From Nocardiopsis sinuspersici (GTDB lineage Bacteria > Actinomycetota > Actinomycetes > Streptosporangiales > Streptosporangiaceae): DNA of 64,000 bases. The stretch's first letter is position 1, and each line of letters starts with the position of its first letter. Under the pieces are notes generated by a model, which was given only the letters and a program-made list of their open reading frames with translations, did not search any database and was not told the origin of the DNA. The translations under genes were made by a program, and so were the position numbers. Below are positions 25,460-34,577 of this stretch, piece after piece. The stretch covers positions 62,001 through 126,000 of the forward strand of contig VWVT01000010.1 of assembly GCA_008638415.1 (NCBI GenBank), in the 5' to 3' direction.

Positions 25460-26683
25460 TCAGCCGACGGTGCGCCGCTTCCCGGCGCGTCCTCCCCGGA
25501 ATCCGGACAGGAACGCCTCCAGCTCGTCGGCGGCGTGCGCGGGGCCGCCCGCGTGGATCTCGTCGCGCAGAGCGCGCACCCTCTCCAGGACCCGACCGTC
25601 GCGGGCCGTCCGTTCCACCCGTGCGCGGATGTCCTCGGCCCCGGTCTCCTCCGGGGAGAGCACCGTCCCCAGCGCGAGTTCGTCCACCCGCCGGACCATG
25701 GGCAGGACGTCGGGCGAGTGCGGCACACAGACGACGGGACAGCCCCGGGAGAAGGCCTCCATGAGGGTCCCCGTTCCGCCGTGCGTCACACAGACCCGAG
25801 CGTGCTCCAGCACGGCCGCGTGCGGAAGCCAGGGGTGGACCTCGACGTTGGGCGGCAACGGGCCGACCTCCTGCGGTTCCATGAGGCCGCCCAGCGTGAT
25901 GACGACGTGCCAGGGGGAGCCCTCGAATGACCGTGCGCACGCGCGGAAGAACTCCGGGCCCCGGTTGAAGGTCGTGCCCAGGGAAACGAGCACCACCGGG
26001 GGTCCGCCTTCGGGGGGGTGCCATCCGTCGGCGGGCGCGCGCCCGTCTGTACAGGGCCCGACGAAGGAGAACCTCTCGTCGAAGCCCTCGCCGTGGACTT
26101 GGAAGGACTGTGGCACGAACACCAGGTTGAAGTCCTCCACCCGGTTCCAGAAATCCTCCGTGGAGGCGCGGACGCCCTCCGCGGCCAGGAGCTCGGCCAG
26201 GCGGTCGCGGAAGCGGGGCATCGTCAGGGGGTCGTCGAACCCCGCGGAGTCGACCAGGTCGCGCGAGAACGAGTACCGCTCATCGGAGGCGAAGGCGGCG
26301 CTCGACCTGACGGCGGGCACCCCCCACCGTTCCGTCAGGATCCCGCCGGTGATGACGGGGAAGTCTCCGTAGACGACGGCATCCGGCCGTTCCGTGCCGT
26401 AGGCGTCCGTCACCCCCCTCAGCAGGGCGAGGTTCTCCTCCAGGTACAACAGGTGTGCCGCGGCGCCGTCCTCGTCGCGGGCGAAGACCTCGGCGGTGTC
26501 CACCGCGGCGACCGCTGAGGTGTAGGGCACCGGTTCGGCGCCCGCGGCCGTGAACCGCCCGGCGAACCCGGGGGTGCTGGTGTGGCTGACCCGGTGTCCG
26601 CGCCGCACCAACTCCGTGACCAATGGGAGGGACGGACGGACATGGCCGTGTTCGGCGACGTTGACAAACAGGATGTGGCTCAT
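25460..26683 (-). CDS. Glycosyltransferase, GT-B family 1 (MGT/macrolide type)
   Basis: 407 residues; the ATG following GAGGACCCC is used, not the longer frame. The N-terminal acceptor domain starts 'SHILFVNVAEHGHVRPSLPL' with the catalytic-His region GHV. The C-terminal donor domain carries 'VLVSLGTTFNRGPEFF', 'VEVHPWLPHAAVLEHA' and 'VTHGGTGTLMEAFSRGCP', the nucleotide-sugar motif with HGG intact. It transfers a sugar from a nucleotide donor to the aglycone or an attached sugar in the cytoplasm. It is in an operon with the upstream aldo-keto reductase (41 bp) and closely resembles the glycosyltransferase at 49.2 kb, so the two are duplicated and diverged. Confidence 0.9.
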   Translation of the reverse strand: MSHILFVNVAEHGHVRPSLPLVTELVRRGHRVSHTSTPGFAGRFTAAGAEPVPYTSAVAAVDTAEVFARDEDGAAAHLLYLEENLALLRGVTDAYGTERPDAVVYGDFPVITGGILTERWGVPAVRSSAAFASDERYSFSRDLVDSAGFDDPLTMPRFRDRLAELLAAEGVRASTEDFWNRVEDFNLVFVPQSFQVHGEGFDERFSFVGPCTDGRAPADGWHPPEGGPPVVLVSLGTTFNRGPEFFRACARSFEGSPWHVVITLGGLMEPQEVGPLPPNVEVHPWLPHAAVLEHARVCVTHGGTGTLMEAFSRGCPVVCVPHSPDVLPMVRRVDELALGTVLSPEETGAEDIRARVERTARDGRVLERVRALRDEIHAGGPAHAADELEAFLSGFRGGRAGKRRTVG

Positions 26684-26723
26684 GGGGTCCTCGCTCTTCG
26701 CGCTGTCATGGGCGGGCCGGGGG

Positions 26724-27725
26724 TTATCCGAGCCAGGCGTCGGGGGCCGGACCGCCGCGCCCGACCGGGGGGAAGAGCGAGTCGAGCCGGGCCAGGACGG
26801 CGGTGTCGAGGGGCTCGGCGAGGGCACGCAGAGCGCCGTCCACGTGCGCGGGCGTGCGCGGGCCGATGACCACGGACGTCACGCCGGGCCGGGCCAGGGC
26901 CCAGGCCAGCCCCACTTCCGCGGGGTCGCGGTCCAGTTCCGCGCAGAGGCCCTCGAATTCCTCGACCGCGTTGCGGTGGATCGGCAGCGCGGAGTCGGCC
27001 CGGCCCTGGGCCGACTTGACCGCCGTCCCCTCGGCCCTCTTGCGCAGAACTCCGCTGAGCAGACCGCCATGCAGCGGTGACCAGACGAGGACGCCGATCC
27101 CGTAGGCCGACGCCGCGGGGACGGTCTCCAGCTCCGGGTGGCGGACGAGGAGGTTGTACAGGCACTGCTCCGAAGCCAGACCCGGGAACCCCCGCCGCCG
27201 TGCGGCCTCCTGGGCTGAGACCAGTCCCCACCCGCTGAAGTTGGACGCCCCTACATAGCGGATCTTGCCCTGCGCCGTCAGTGTCTCCATCGCCTGCCAG
27301 ACCTCGTCCCACGGGACGCCCGGGTCCATCCGGTGCATCTGGTAGAGGTCGATCCAGTCGGTGCGCAGGCGGCGGAGCGAGGCGTCGCAGGCGGAGATGA
27401 TGTGGCGGGCGGACAGGCCTTCGTCGTTCGGACCCGAGCCCACGGGATTGCCGACCTTGGTGGCCAGCACGACAGCGTCCCTACGGGAGGGGCTGTCGCC
27501 CAGCCACCGGCCGATCATCTCCTCGGTGAAGCCCTTGTGCACCCGCCAGCCGTACATGTCGGCGGTGTCGACGAAGTCGACTCCGTGGTCGAGGGCGTGG
27601 TCCAGCAGCGTCCTGGCCTCAGGCTCCTCGACCCTGCCGCCGAAGTTCACCGTGCCCAGGCAGAGACGGCTGACCCTCAGGCCGGTCCGGCCGAGACGGG
27701 TGTGCGGAGTGTTCTGGTGCGGCAT
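26724..27725 (-). CDS. Aldo-keto reductase, candidate NDP-deoxysugar 2,3- or 3-ketoreductase
   Basis: 333 residues. The (beta/alpha)8 AKR signatures are present: 'RLCLGTVNFGG', 'FVDTADMYGW' (catalytic Asp/Tyr), 'VLATKVGNPVG' (Lys), 'WIDLYQMHRMDPGVPW' (His) and 'YVGASNFSGW'. AKRs of this size (EryBII/TylCII-like) reduce the 2,3-enol product of NDP-4-ketohexose 2,3-dehydratase during 2-deoxysugar synthesis. A 2,3-dehydratase is in this cluster, which supports that role. The frame could extend upstream, but the ATG just after a GGACAGGG site is used. It heads an operon with the glycosyltransferase and is divergent from the sugar aminotransferase. Confidence 0.85.
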   Translation of the reverse strand: MPHQNTPHTRLGRTGLRVSRLCLGTVNFGGRVEEPEARTLLDHALDHGVDFVDTADMYGWRVHKGFTEEMIGRWLGDSPSRRDAVVLATKVGNPVGSGPNDEGLSARHIISACDASLRRLRTDWIDLYQMHRMDPGVPWDEVWQAMETLTAQGKIRYVGASNFSGWGLVSAQEAARRRGFPGLASEQCLYNLLVRHPELETVPAASAYGIGVLVWSPLHGGLLSGVLRKRAEGTAVKSAQGRADSALPIHRNAVEEFEGLCAELDRDPAEVGLAWALARPGVTSVVIGPRTPAHVDGALRALAEPLDTAVLARLDSLFPPVGRGGPAPDAWLG

Positions 27726-27918
27726 CCCTGTCCTCCGGATCGGGCGTGTGGGCTGAGCAAAGCCAAGGTTCCATATCGCTGTATGATTTTCAAGCATCTC
27801 TACCGATGGCTCGGCTAGTCTTGCGGCTCTTGTGTAGCTAGCTTTAAAATAATATTTTGAAATGAGAGTCTGTCGAGAGGTACGGGCGACATGCGAGCGG
27901 CCGTGGAGGGGAGCCGGG
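27726..27918. promoter_or_regulatory. Divergent AT-rich promoter between AKR and aminotransferase operons
   Basis: Contains TTTAAAATAATATTTTG starting at 27843, within which AAAAT-AAT-ATTTT is a short inverted repeat. This box resembles TTTAAAAAAATATA at two other promoters of the cluster. It is about 70 bases before the aminotransferase start. Confidence 0.5.
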
Positions 27919-29052
27919 ATGATTCCGCTGTTCAAGGTCGCGATGTCGGAGGAGGCTCCCGACCGTGTCGCGGAGGTACTGCGCTGCGGCCAGCTCGAAC
28001 ACGGGCCGCGCGTGGAGGAGTTCGAGGCCGCCCTGTCCGAACGCCTGGGCAACCCCCTGGTCACCGCGGTCAACTGCGGGACCTCCGGACTCCACCTCGC
28101 CCTGAGCCTGGTCGCCGGACAGTACGGAGGCTCCGGCGGCGCGCACGAGGACACCGGTGAGGTCCTGGCCACGCCCTTGACCTTCGAGGGTACGAACTGG
28201 CCGATCCTCGCCCACGGCATGCGCATCCGCTGGGTCGACGTCGACCCGGAAACGCTGAACATGGACCTGGACGACCTGGAACGCAAGATCTCCCCCTCCA
28301 CCAAGGCGATCATGGTCGTGCACTGGCTCGGCTACCCCGTGGACCTGGACCGGCTCCGCGGGATCGTGGACCGGGCCGAGCGGCGCCTGGGCTTCCGGCC
28401 GCCGGTGATCGAGGACTGCGCCCAGGCATGGGGGGCGACCTACCGCGGACTCCCCCTGGGCAACCACGGGAACACGTGCGTCTACAGCTTCCAGGCGATC
28501 AAACTCCTCACCTGCGGTGGTGGTGGGCTGGTGGTGCTCCCGGAGGAGGAGCTGCACCGTCGCGCCGTGCTCCGCCGGTGGTTCGGCATCGACCGCGCGG
28601 CCGACCGCGTCCACGGGGACTACGACGTCCCGGAGTGGGGATTCAGGTTCCCCATGAACGACACCGCGGCGGCGGTCGGCCTGGCCAACCTGGACATCGT
28701 CGACCCCCTCCTGGCCAGGCACAGGGAGAACGCCGCCCATTACGACAAGGAGCTCGCCGGCGTCCCCGGGGTGGAGCTCACCGAGCGGGCCGACGACCGT
28801 GAACCCTCCTTCTGGGCCTACCCCCTCAAGGTCGAGGACCGCGACGCGTTCACCCGCAAGCTGGCCGAGAGGGGGATCATGACCAGCCTGATCTCCCGCC
28901 GCAACGACGAACACACGTGTGTGGCCCCGTACCGGAGCGAACTCCCAGGCCTGGACCGGATCCAGGACCGGATCATCTACGTCCCTGTCGGCTGGTGGCT
29001 CACCGAAGAGGACCGGAGCCACATCGTGGACGTGATCAGGTCGGGCTGGTGA
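27919..29052 (+). CDS. DegT/DnrJ/EryC1/StrS-type sugar aminotransferase
   Basis: 377 residues; the ATG after GGAGGGGAGCCGGG is used. A PLP fold-type I sugar aminotransferase: 'LFKVAMSEEAPDRVAEVL', 'VTAVNCGTSGLHLALSLV', 'DPETLNMDLDDLE', 'VIEDCAQAWGATYRG' (Asp pairing with PLP) and the Schiff-base Lys195 in FQAIKLLTCGGGG. These enzymes use glutamate to put an amino group on an NDP-ketosugar, usually at C3 or C4. With UDP-glucose dehydrogenase, decarboxylase and an N-methyltransferase in the cluster, a 4-aminopentose is the likely product (inference). First gene of a five-gene operon. Confidence 0.9.
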   Translation: MIPLFKVAMSEEAPDRVAEVLRCGQLEHGPRVEEFEAALSERLGNPLVTAVNCGTSGLHLALSLVAGQYGGSGGAHEDTGEVLATPLTFEGTNWPILAHGMRIRWVDVDPETLNMDLDDLERKISPSTKAIMVVHWLGYPVDLDRLRGIVDRAERRLGFRPPVIEDCAQAWGATYRGLPLGNHGNTCVYSFQAIKLLTCGGGGLVVLPEEELHRRAVLRRWFGIDRAADRVHGDYDVPEWGFRFPMNDTAAAVGLANLDIVDPLLARHRENAAHYDKELAGVPGVELTERADDREPSFWAYPLKVEDRDAFTRKLAERGIMTSLISRRNDEHTCVAPYRSELPGLDRIQDRIIYVPVGWWLTEEDRSHIVDVIRSGW

Positions 29053-29103
29053 ATCCCAGCCACTCCTCCAGCCCCCTCGTAAACGAGCAAAGGAAACGAC
29101 CGT

Positions 29104-30237
29104 ATGCGCGTTCTCTTCTCCTCCTCACCCGGCCTCGGACACTTCTTCCCCCTCGTCCAGCTGGCCTGGGCCTTCCGCGCGGAGGGGCACGAGGTGATCG
29201 TGGCCATCGCCGAGCACGCTGAGAGGGCGGCGGCCGCCGGGCTCGAGGTCGTCGACGTCGCACCCGACTACAGTGCTGTCGCCGTCTTCGAGCGGGTGGC
29301 CGCGGAGCATCCGGACTTCGCTGCCCGGATGGCCGAGCGGCCCGAGGCCGCCATCGAGGACTGGGCGATCCAGATCGCCGCGGTCAACCGGCCGATGGTC
29401 GAACGCACCATGGCGCTCGCCGACCAGTGGCGCCCCGACCTCGTGGTCTACGACCAGGGGGCGACGGTGGGCCTGCTCGCCGCCGCGCGCCGCGGCGTGC
29501 CGTCGGTCCAGCGCAACCAGAGCGCCTGGCGCACCGGCCGCATGCACGAGGCGGTCGGGGCGGAACTGTCGGACCTGTGCGAGAGGTACGGCGTGGAGGT
29601 GCCCCGGCCCGACATCACCGTGGAGTCGTTCCCTCCGAGCATGCTCAAGGGCGTGCCCGAGGAGGGCCGTCCCATGCGCTGGGTCCCCTACGGCGGAGGC
29701 GGTGTCCTCGGGGACCGGCTGCCACCGCCCCCCGAGCGCCCGCGAGTCGCGATCACCATGGGCACCATCGAGCTCCAGACCTTCGGCCTGAGCATGCTCG
29801 ACCCCCTGATCGGCGCGGCCGCCGACGTGTCGGCCGACTTCGTGCTCGCCCTCGGTGACATCGACGTCACCCCTCTCGGGAGCCTGCCGCCCAACGTCTC
29901 CTCCGTGGGATGGACCCCGCTGCACACCCTCCTGCGCGACTGCACCGCGGTCGTCCACCACGGCGGTGGCGGCACCACGCTCACCGCCATCGACGCCGGG
30001 ATCCCGCAGCTGCTCACCCCCGACCCCAGGGACCGCTTGCAGTACACCGCGTGCAACGCCGTGCGGGACCGGGGGATCGGTCTGGTCGGCGAGCCCGAGG
30101 AGGTACGGCCCGCCCTGCTCCGCCGACTCATCGACGACACCTCGCTGCGTACCGTGACGGCTGAGGTCTGTGACGAGGTCCGTTCCCTGCCGACGCCGGC
30201 GGCCGTCCAGCGCGGGATCGTCGAGTCCCTGTTCTAG
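29104..30237 (+). CDS. Glycosyltransferase, GT-B (CalG/antibiotic type)
   Basis: 377 residues. It starts 'RVLFSSSPGLGHFFPLVQLA', the GxGHxxP acceptor-domain signature of antibiotic glycosyltransferases, and has the C-terminal donor motif 'VVHHGGGGTTLTAIDAGIPQ' with both His and the Gly run, plus 'SVGWTPLHTLLRDC'. Such enzymes attach deoxysugars to enediyne and glycopeptide aglycones in the cytoplasm. It follows the sugar aminotransferase by 51 bp and precedes UDP-glucose dehydrogenase, so it probably uses the aminopentose made by its operon. It differs from the MGT-like enzymes elsewhere in the cluster. Confidence 0.92.
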   Translation: MRVLFSSSPGLGHFFPLVQLAWAFRAEGHEVIVAIAEHAERAAAAGLEVVDVAPDYSAVAVFERVAAEHPDFAARMAERPEAAIEDWAIQIAAVNRPMVERTMALADQWRPDLVVYDQGATVGLLAAARRGVPSVQRNQSAWRTGRMHEAVGAELSDLCERYGVEVPRPDITVESFPPSMLKGVPEEGRPMRWVPYGGGGVLGDRLPPPPERPRVAITMGTIELQTFGLSMLDPLIGAAADVSADFVLALGDIDVTPLGSLPPNVSSVGWTPLHTLLRDCTAVVHHGGGGTTLTAIDAGIPQLLTPDPRDRLQYTACNAVRDRGIGLVGEPEEVRPALLRRLIDDTSLRTVTAEVCDEVRSLPTPAAVQRGIVESLF

Positions 30238-30281
30238 ACGGCGCGGTTGACCAGACGTAGGAGCGACACGGAAGGCAACCC

Positions 30282-31634
30282 ATGCGGTTCTTGCCCGAAC
30301 ACCGTAGTCCGAGAGTGGCGGTCGTGGGGTTCGGCTACGTCGGGTGCTGCCTCGGCGTGGCCCTCGCCGAGAACGGGATCACCGTCGTCGGGATCGAGAA
30401 CGACCCCGCGCTCGTCGCGAGACTGAGAGCGGGCCAGTGCCCCGTGCCCGAGCCGGGCGTCACCGAGGCGCTCGCCAGGCTCGCCGGATCGCCGGACCTG
30501 TCCTTCACCACCGACTACGACGGCCTCCTGGACGCCGACGTCGTGGTGATCACCGTCGGTACCCCCGTCGACGAGCACGGATCACTGATGACGGAGCAAC
30601 TGGAACGGGTGTGCGAACAGGTCGCGCCCAGGCTCCGGCCGGGGCGGCTGGTCATCGTCAAGAGCACGGTGGTGCCCGGCACGACCAGGACCCTTGTGGC
30701 GCCCCTGCTGGAACATGGCGGCCTCACCCAGGAGAGGGACTTCGGCCTGGTCTGCTGCCCGGAACGGCTCGCCGAGGGCGAGGCCCTGGCCCAGATCGGC
30801 GAACTGCCGGTCGTGGTCGGAGGCAGCGGGCCGGAGGGTGTCGCCGCCGCGGCCCGGTTCTGGGAGCGGGTCCTGTCGGTGCCCACCCGGGTCCTGCCCA
30901 GCAGTGACGCCGCCGAGACAGTCAAGCTCGCCACCAACTGGTGGATCGACGCCAACGTGGCGATGGCCAACGAGCTGGCGCAATTTTGCGCTGCCTTCGA
31001 CATCGACGTCACCGACGTCATCGGCGCCTCGAACTCGCTGCCCAAGGGCGCGGGCAACGTCAACATCCTCCAGCCCGGGATCGGTGTGGGCGGCGCGTGC
31101 CTGACGAAGGATCCGTGGATGGCCTGGCGCGCGGCGATGGATCGGGGCGTGCGCCTGCGGACGATCGACACGGCTCGCCGGGTCAACGACGGGATGCCCG
31201 CCTACACCGCCGAGATGATCCTGGAGGAGCTCGTCAAACTGGGCCGGGACCCGGCGGCGGCCGAGATCGCCGTACTGGGCGTCGCCTTCAAAGGCGGTAC
31301 GGGCGATCTGCGCAACACTCCTGTGAAGGAGGTGGTGGGCCACCTGCGCGGCGCTGGCGCGCGGGTGCGGATGTACGACCCCCTGGTCGACCCGGACCGG
31401 ATGCGCGCCGAAATGGGCGCGACGGTGGCCGACTCGCTGGATGACGCGGTACGCGGCACCGACGCGGTGGCCCTCCTCGCCGGGCACCCGCAGTTCCGCG
31501 ACGTTCCCCCGGAACGGCTACGCGACCTGGTCCCGGCCCCCGCACTGGTCTTCGACGGGCGTTCCTACTTCACGGCGGAGGAGATCGCGAGGCTCCGCGA
31601 ACTCGGGTTCCACTATCGGGGGGTGGGGCGATGA
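30282..31634 (+). CDS. UDP-glucose 6-dehydrogenase
   Basis: 450 residues. The N-terminal NAD-binding domain has 'VAVVGFGYVGCCLGVALAEN', then 'VVVITVGTPVDEHG', 'IVKSTVVPGTTR' and the central 'PERLAEGEALAQIGELPVVV'. The catalytic Cys273 lies in GGACLTKDPW, and the C-terminal UDP-binding domain contains 'VLGVAFKGGTGDLRNTP'. It oxidises UDP-glucose to UDP-glucuronate with 2 NAD+. In the calicheamicin pathway CalS8 does this step towards the aminopentose. It overlaps the decarboxylase gene by 4 bp, so the two sequential enzymes are coupled. Confidence 0.93.
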   Translation: MRFLPEHRSPRVAVVGFGYVGCCLGVALAENGITVVGIENDPALVARLRAGQCPVPEPGVTEALARLAGSPDLSFTTDYDGLLDADVVVITVGTPVDEHGSLMTEQLERVCEQVAPRLRPGRLVIVKSTVVPGTTRTLVAPLLEHGGLTQERDFGLVCCPERLAEGEALAQIGELPVVVGGSGPEGVAAAARFWERVLSVPTRVLPSSDAAETVKLATNWWIDANVAMANELAQFCAAFDIDVTDVIGASNSLPKGAGNVNILQPGIGVGGACLTKDPWMAWRAAMDRGVRLRTIDTARRVNDGMPAYTAEMILEELVKLGRDPAAAEIAVLGVAFKGGTGDLRNTPVKEVVGHLRGAGARVRMYDPLVDPDRMRAEMGATVADSLDDAVRGTDAVALLAGHPQFRDVPPERLRDLVPAPALVFDGRSYFTAEEIARLRELGFHYRGVGR

Positions 31635-32665
31635 GCCGGCGCGCGACCCTGGTGACCGGCGGGTTCGGCTTCATCGGCGGCCACCTCGTCGAGAGGCTGG
31701 TCCGGAGAGGGGACGACGTGGTGGTGGTCGACCCGGCGCCCCCGCCGGCGGACCTGCGCGACGGACGGGCGGCCGTGCGCCACGTCGCGGCCGACGTACG
31801 TGACGAGGAATCCCTCAGAAGCGTCGACGTCCGGGGGATCGACGAGGTCTACCACCTCTCCTCCCTGGTCGGGGTGGACCAGTACCTGACGGATCCGCTC
31901 GACGTCATCGACACCTCGGTCCTGGGCACCCGCAACGTGCTCGATCTGGCCAGGAGGGCCGGCGCCAAGCTGGTCCTGGCCAGCACCAGCGAGGTCTACG
32001 GCAGGAATCCGGTCACCCCCTGGAAGGAGGACGACGACCGGGTGCTGGGCAGCACGTCCGCCGACCGGTGGTGCTACTCCTCCAGCAAGGCGGTGTCCGA
32101 ACACCTCGCCCTGGCCTACGCGCGCCGGTTCGGGACGCGCCTGTCGATCGTCCGCTACTTCAACGTCTACGGCCCTCGCCAGCGCCCCGCCTACGTGGTC
32201 AGTAGGACGGTGCACCGCCTGCTGCGCGGGCAACGGCCGGTCCTCTACGACGGAGGGGCGCAGACCAGGTGCTTCACCTACGTCGACGACGCGGTGGAGG
32301 CCACGCTTTTGGCCGGGACGAGCCGGGCCGCAGACGGACACGTCCTCAACATCGGAAGCGACCGGGAGCTGACCATGGCCGAGGCCATCCGGACCGTCAC
32401 AGCGGCGATGGGCAGCGACGCCGAGCCGCGCGTGCTCGACACCGCCGCCCGCGCCGGAGCGGCCTACGAGGACATCGGACGCCGGGTACCCGACGTGTCC
32501 AAGGCGCTGAGGATCCTGGACTGGCGGTGGAGCGTCCCCTTCGAGGAGGGGGTCGCGAGGACGGTCGCGTGGGCGTGTGACAGTCCTTGGTGGTCACAGG
32601 TGCCGGAGGGCGGGATCGTCCCGGGCCATGCCCCCGGCCCGGGTGAGGGAAGGGGAGGGGACTAG
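31631..32665 (+). CDS. UDP-glucuronate decarboxylase (UXS-like SDR)
   Basis: 344 residues of the extended short-chain dehydrogenase type: 'VTGGFGFIGGHLVERLV' (NAD loop), 'EVYHLSSLVGVDQYL', 'LASTSEVYGRNP' with the Ser/Glu pair typical of UDP-xylose synthases, 'YSSSKAVSEHLA' (YxxxK) and 'RYFNVYGPRQRP'. It converts UDP-glucuronate via a 4-keto intermediate to UDP-xylose or releases the 4-ketopentose. It is coupled by a 4-bp overlap to the dehydrogenase that feeds it. A CalS9-like role in making an enediyne aminopentose is the best inference. The C-terminal ~20 residues are Gly/Pro-rich. Confidence 0.92.
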   Translation: MSRRATLVTGGFGFIGGHLVERLVRRGDDVVVVDPAPPPADLRDGRAAVRHVAADVRDEESLRSVDVRGIDEVYHLSSLVGVDQYLTDPLDVIDTSVLGTRNVLDLARRAGAKLVLASTSEVYGRNPVTPWKEDDDRVLGSTSADRWCYSSSKAVSEHLALAYARRFGTRLSIVRYFNVYGPRQRPAYVVSRTVHRLLRGQRPVLYDGGAQTRCFTYVDDAVEATLLAGTSRAADGHVLNIGSDRELTMAEAIRTVTAAMGSDAEPRVLDTAARAGAAYEDIGRRVPDVSKALRILDWRWSVPFEEGVARTVAWACDSPWWSQVPEGGIVPGHAPGPGEGRGGD

Positions 32666-34417
32666 ATGGACACGGCACCGGTCAGAGGCGGGACGCTGCG
32701 CTACTTCGGGCCGGGCGGTATGGACCACATGGACCCCGCCTGCGCCTACTACGCCTTCTCCCACCAGATCATCCGGCTGTTCGCCCGGCAGCTGTTCAGC
32801 TACCCCACAGCCCTGGACGAGTCCGCCCTCTCCCCGGCGCCCGACGTCGCGCGGGAGATGCCCACGACCGGGAACGGGGGTGTGAGCGCGGACGGGCGCA
32901 CGTACACCATCCGCCTGCGCCCGGGGGTGCTCTGGGACACCGAACCGGCGCGGGAGGTGACGGCGGCCGACTTCGTGCGCGGCCTGAAGAGGCTCTGCAA
33001 CCCCGTCGCGGGAGCGGGTGCCCTCACCTACTTCACCAGTACGATCGACGGTATGGCGGAGTTCGAGCGGGGATACCGCGAGGCGGTGGCCGGAACCCCC
33101 GCCACACCGGTCGCGCTCGCCCGTTACCAGGAGGAGCACGACATCCGGGGCCTGCGCGCGGTCGACGACAGGACTCTCGTCATCGAGCTCCGCCAGCCCG
33201 CGAACGACCTGGTCAACATCCTGGCGACGACCTTCGCCTCCGCCGCTCCCGCCGAGTACGACGCCTTCCTCCCCGACAGCCCCGAGTTCGTCGCCGGGAT
33301 CCGCTCCAACGGTCCCTACCGCCTGACGGCCTACGAGAGGGGCGACTCCCTCGTGATGGAGCGCAACCCGGTCTGGAGACAGGAAACCGACCCCCTCCGG
33401 CACCAGTACGTCGACGGTATCGACGTACGCATGCGCAGGGTCTCCGACGACGAGGTGCGCCGGGCGGTCCAAGAGGGCGGCGCGGACCTCTCCTGGGGCG
33501 CCCCCGTGATCAACCCCGACCGCGTGGTGCCCGACGGCGACCGGCGTGTGGGGTACGCCATGAACCCCTACCTGGTCTTCAACATGCGCGGCCCGAACGC
33601 GGGAGGAGCCCTGCGCGACCTGCGGGTCCGCCGCGCCATCGCCCACGCGATCGACAAGGCGGCGATGGTCCGCCTGTTCGACGACATGGACCTGGGCACG
33701 GTGACCCAGACGGCGCACACCGCGATCCCCCCGGGCAACATCGGCCACCGCCCGCCCGCCCCCCGCCCCGTCCCCGGGGACCGGGGCTCCCCCGAGCGGG
33801 CCCGCGCGCTTCTCGCGGAGTCCGGGCGGGACCGCTTCACCCTGCGGCTCCTGTACCGGGAGGAGACCCCTCACCGGGACATCGGCGAACGCCTCGCGGC
33901 CGATCTCGCCAGAGTGGGCATCGACACCGAGCTCCGGATGATCCGCCACGCCGACGAGTACTACCGCATCCTCCAGGACCCGGCCCGGGCCGAGGCGGGG
34001 GAATGGGACCTGACCGCGGCCGCCTGGACACCGGACTGGTTCGGCAACAACGGCCGGACGTGCGTGCAGCCGCTCTTCCAGTCGCACTTCGCCGTGGGCA
34101 CGGCCAACTACGGGGGCTACCGCGACGCGGAGGTGGACCGGCTGATAGAGGAGGCGCTCTCCGAGCCGTCCCCCGAGCGGGCCGAGGAACTCTGGCACCG
34201 TGTGGACCGCAAGGTCGTCGAGGACGCCGCCATCGTGCCGATCCTGGTGTGCGAGCCCACCATCCCGCACATCATGAGCGACCGCGTCCGCAACGCGATC
34301 CCGCTTCCGCACGTGGACCGGTGGTATGACGCGAGCCACATCTGGCTGGCCCGGCCCGACGGGGCGGAGCCACCGTCCGGCCGGGCCCCGCGCCCTGCGT
34401 CCCGGGTCCAGCGGTGA
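32666..34417 (+). CDS. Family 5 extracellular solute-binding protein homologue without signal peptide
   Basis: 583 residues with SBP_bac_5 (oligopeptide-binding) features: 'RLRPGVLWDTEPAREVTAAD', 'DDRTLVIELRQP', 'RSNGPYRLTAYERGDSLVM', 'DLRVRRAIAHAIDKAAM' and 'YRDAEVDRLIEEAL'. The N-terminus starts directly with 'MDTAPVRGGTLRYFGPGG': there is no signal peptide and no lipobox, so it should stay in the cytoplasm. No ABC permease of the peptide type is nearby. Its ATG abuts the preceding stop codon, so it is the last gene of the aminosugar operon. A second, clearly homologous gene converges on it. The role is unknown; binding and sequestering the drug or an intermediate is one possibility. Confidence 0.88.
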   Translation: MDTAPVRGGTLRYFGPGGMDHMDPACAYYAFSHQIIRLFARQLFSYPTALDESALSPAPDVAREMPTTGNGGVSADGRTYTIRLRPGVLWDTEPAREVTAADFVRGLKRLCNPVAGAGALTYFTSTIDGMAEFERGYREAVAGTPATPVALARYQEEHDIRGLRAVDDRTLVIELRQPANDLVNILATTFASAAPAEYDAFLPDSPEFVAGIRSNGPYRLTAYERGDSLVMERNPVWRQETDPLRHQYVDGIDVRMRRVSDDEVRRAVQEGGADLSWGAPVINPDRVVPDGDRRVGYAMNPYLVFNMRGPNAGGALRDLRVRRAIAHAIDKAAMVRLFDDMDLGTVTQTAHTAIPPGNIGHRPPAPRPVPGDRGSPERARALLAESGRDRFTLRLLYREETPHRDIGERLAADLARVGIDTELRMIRHADEYYRILQDPARAEAGEWDLTAAAWTPDWFGNNGRTCVQPLFQSHFAVGTANYGGYRDAEVDRLIEEALSEPSPERAEELWHRVDRKVVEDAAIVPILVCEPTIPHIMSDRVRNAIPLPHVDRWYDASHIWLARPDGAEPPSGRAPRPASRVQR

Positions 34418-34456
34418 CGCGGGCCGGGGTGCGCACACCTCGGCCCGGTTCCTGGA

Positions 34457-34496
34457 GGCAGGCGTTCGCGCCCGGACCCGGGCGCGAACGCCTGCC
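34457..34496. terminator. Strong bidirectional hairpin between convergent solute-binding-protein genes
   Basis: A perfect 19-bp inverted repeat with a 2-base centre (arms GGCAGGCGTTCGCGCCCGG and its complement) lies 40 bases after one stop codon and about 80 bases beyond the other gene's end. There is no T-tract, as is usual in this group of bacteria. Confidence 0.85.
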
Positions 34497-34577
34497 CCGC
34501 CCGTCCGCGTGGCGCGAGACGGCGGGAGGGGCCCTCGGGTCCCCGCGCCCCCGCCGACGAGCCAGCGGCTCAGGACA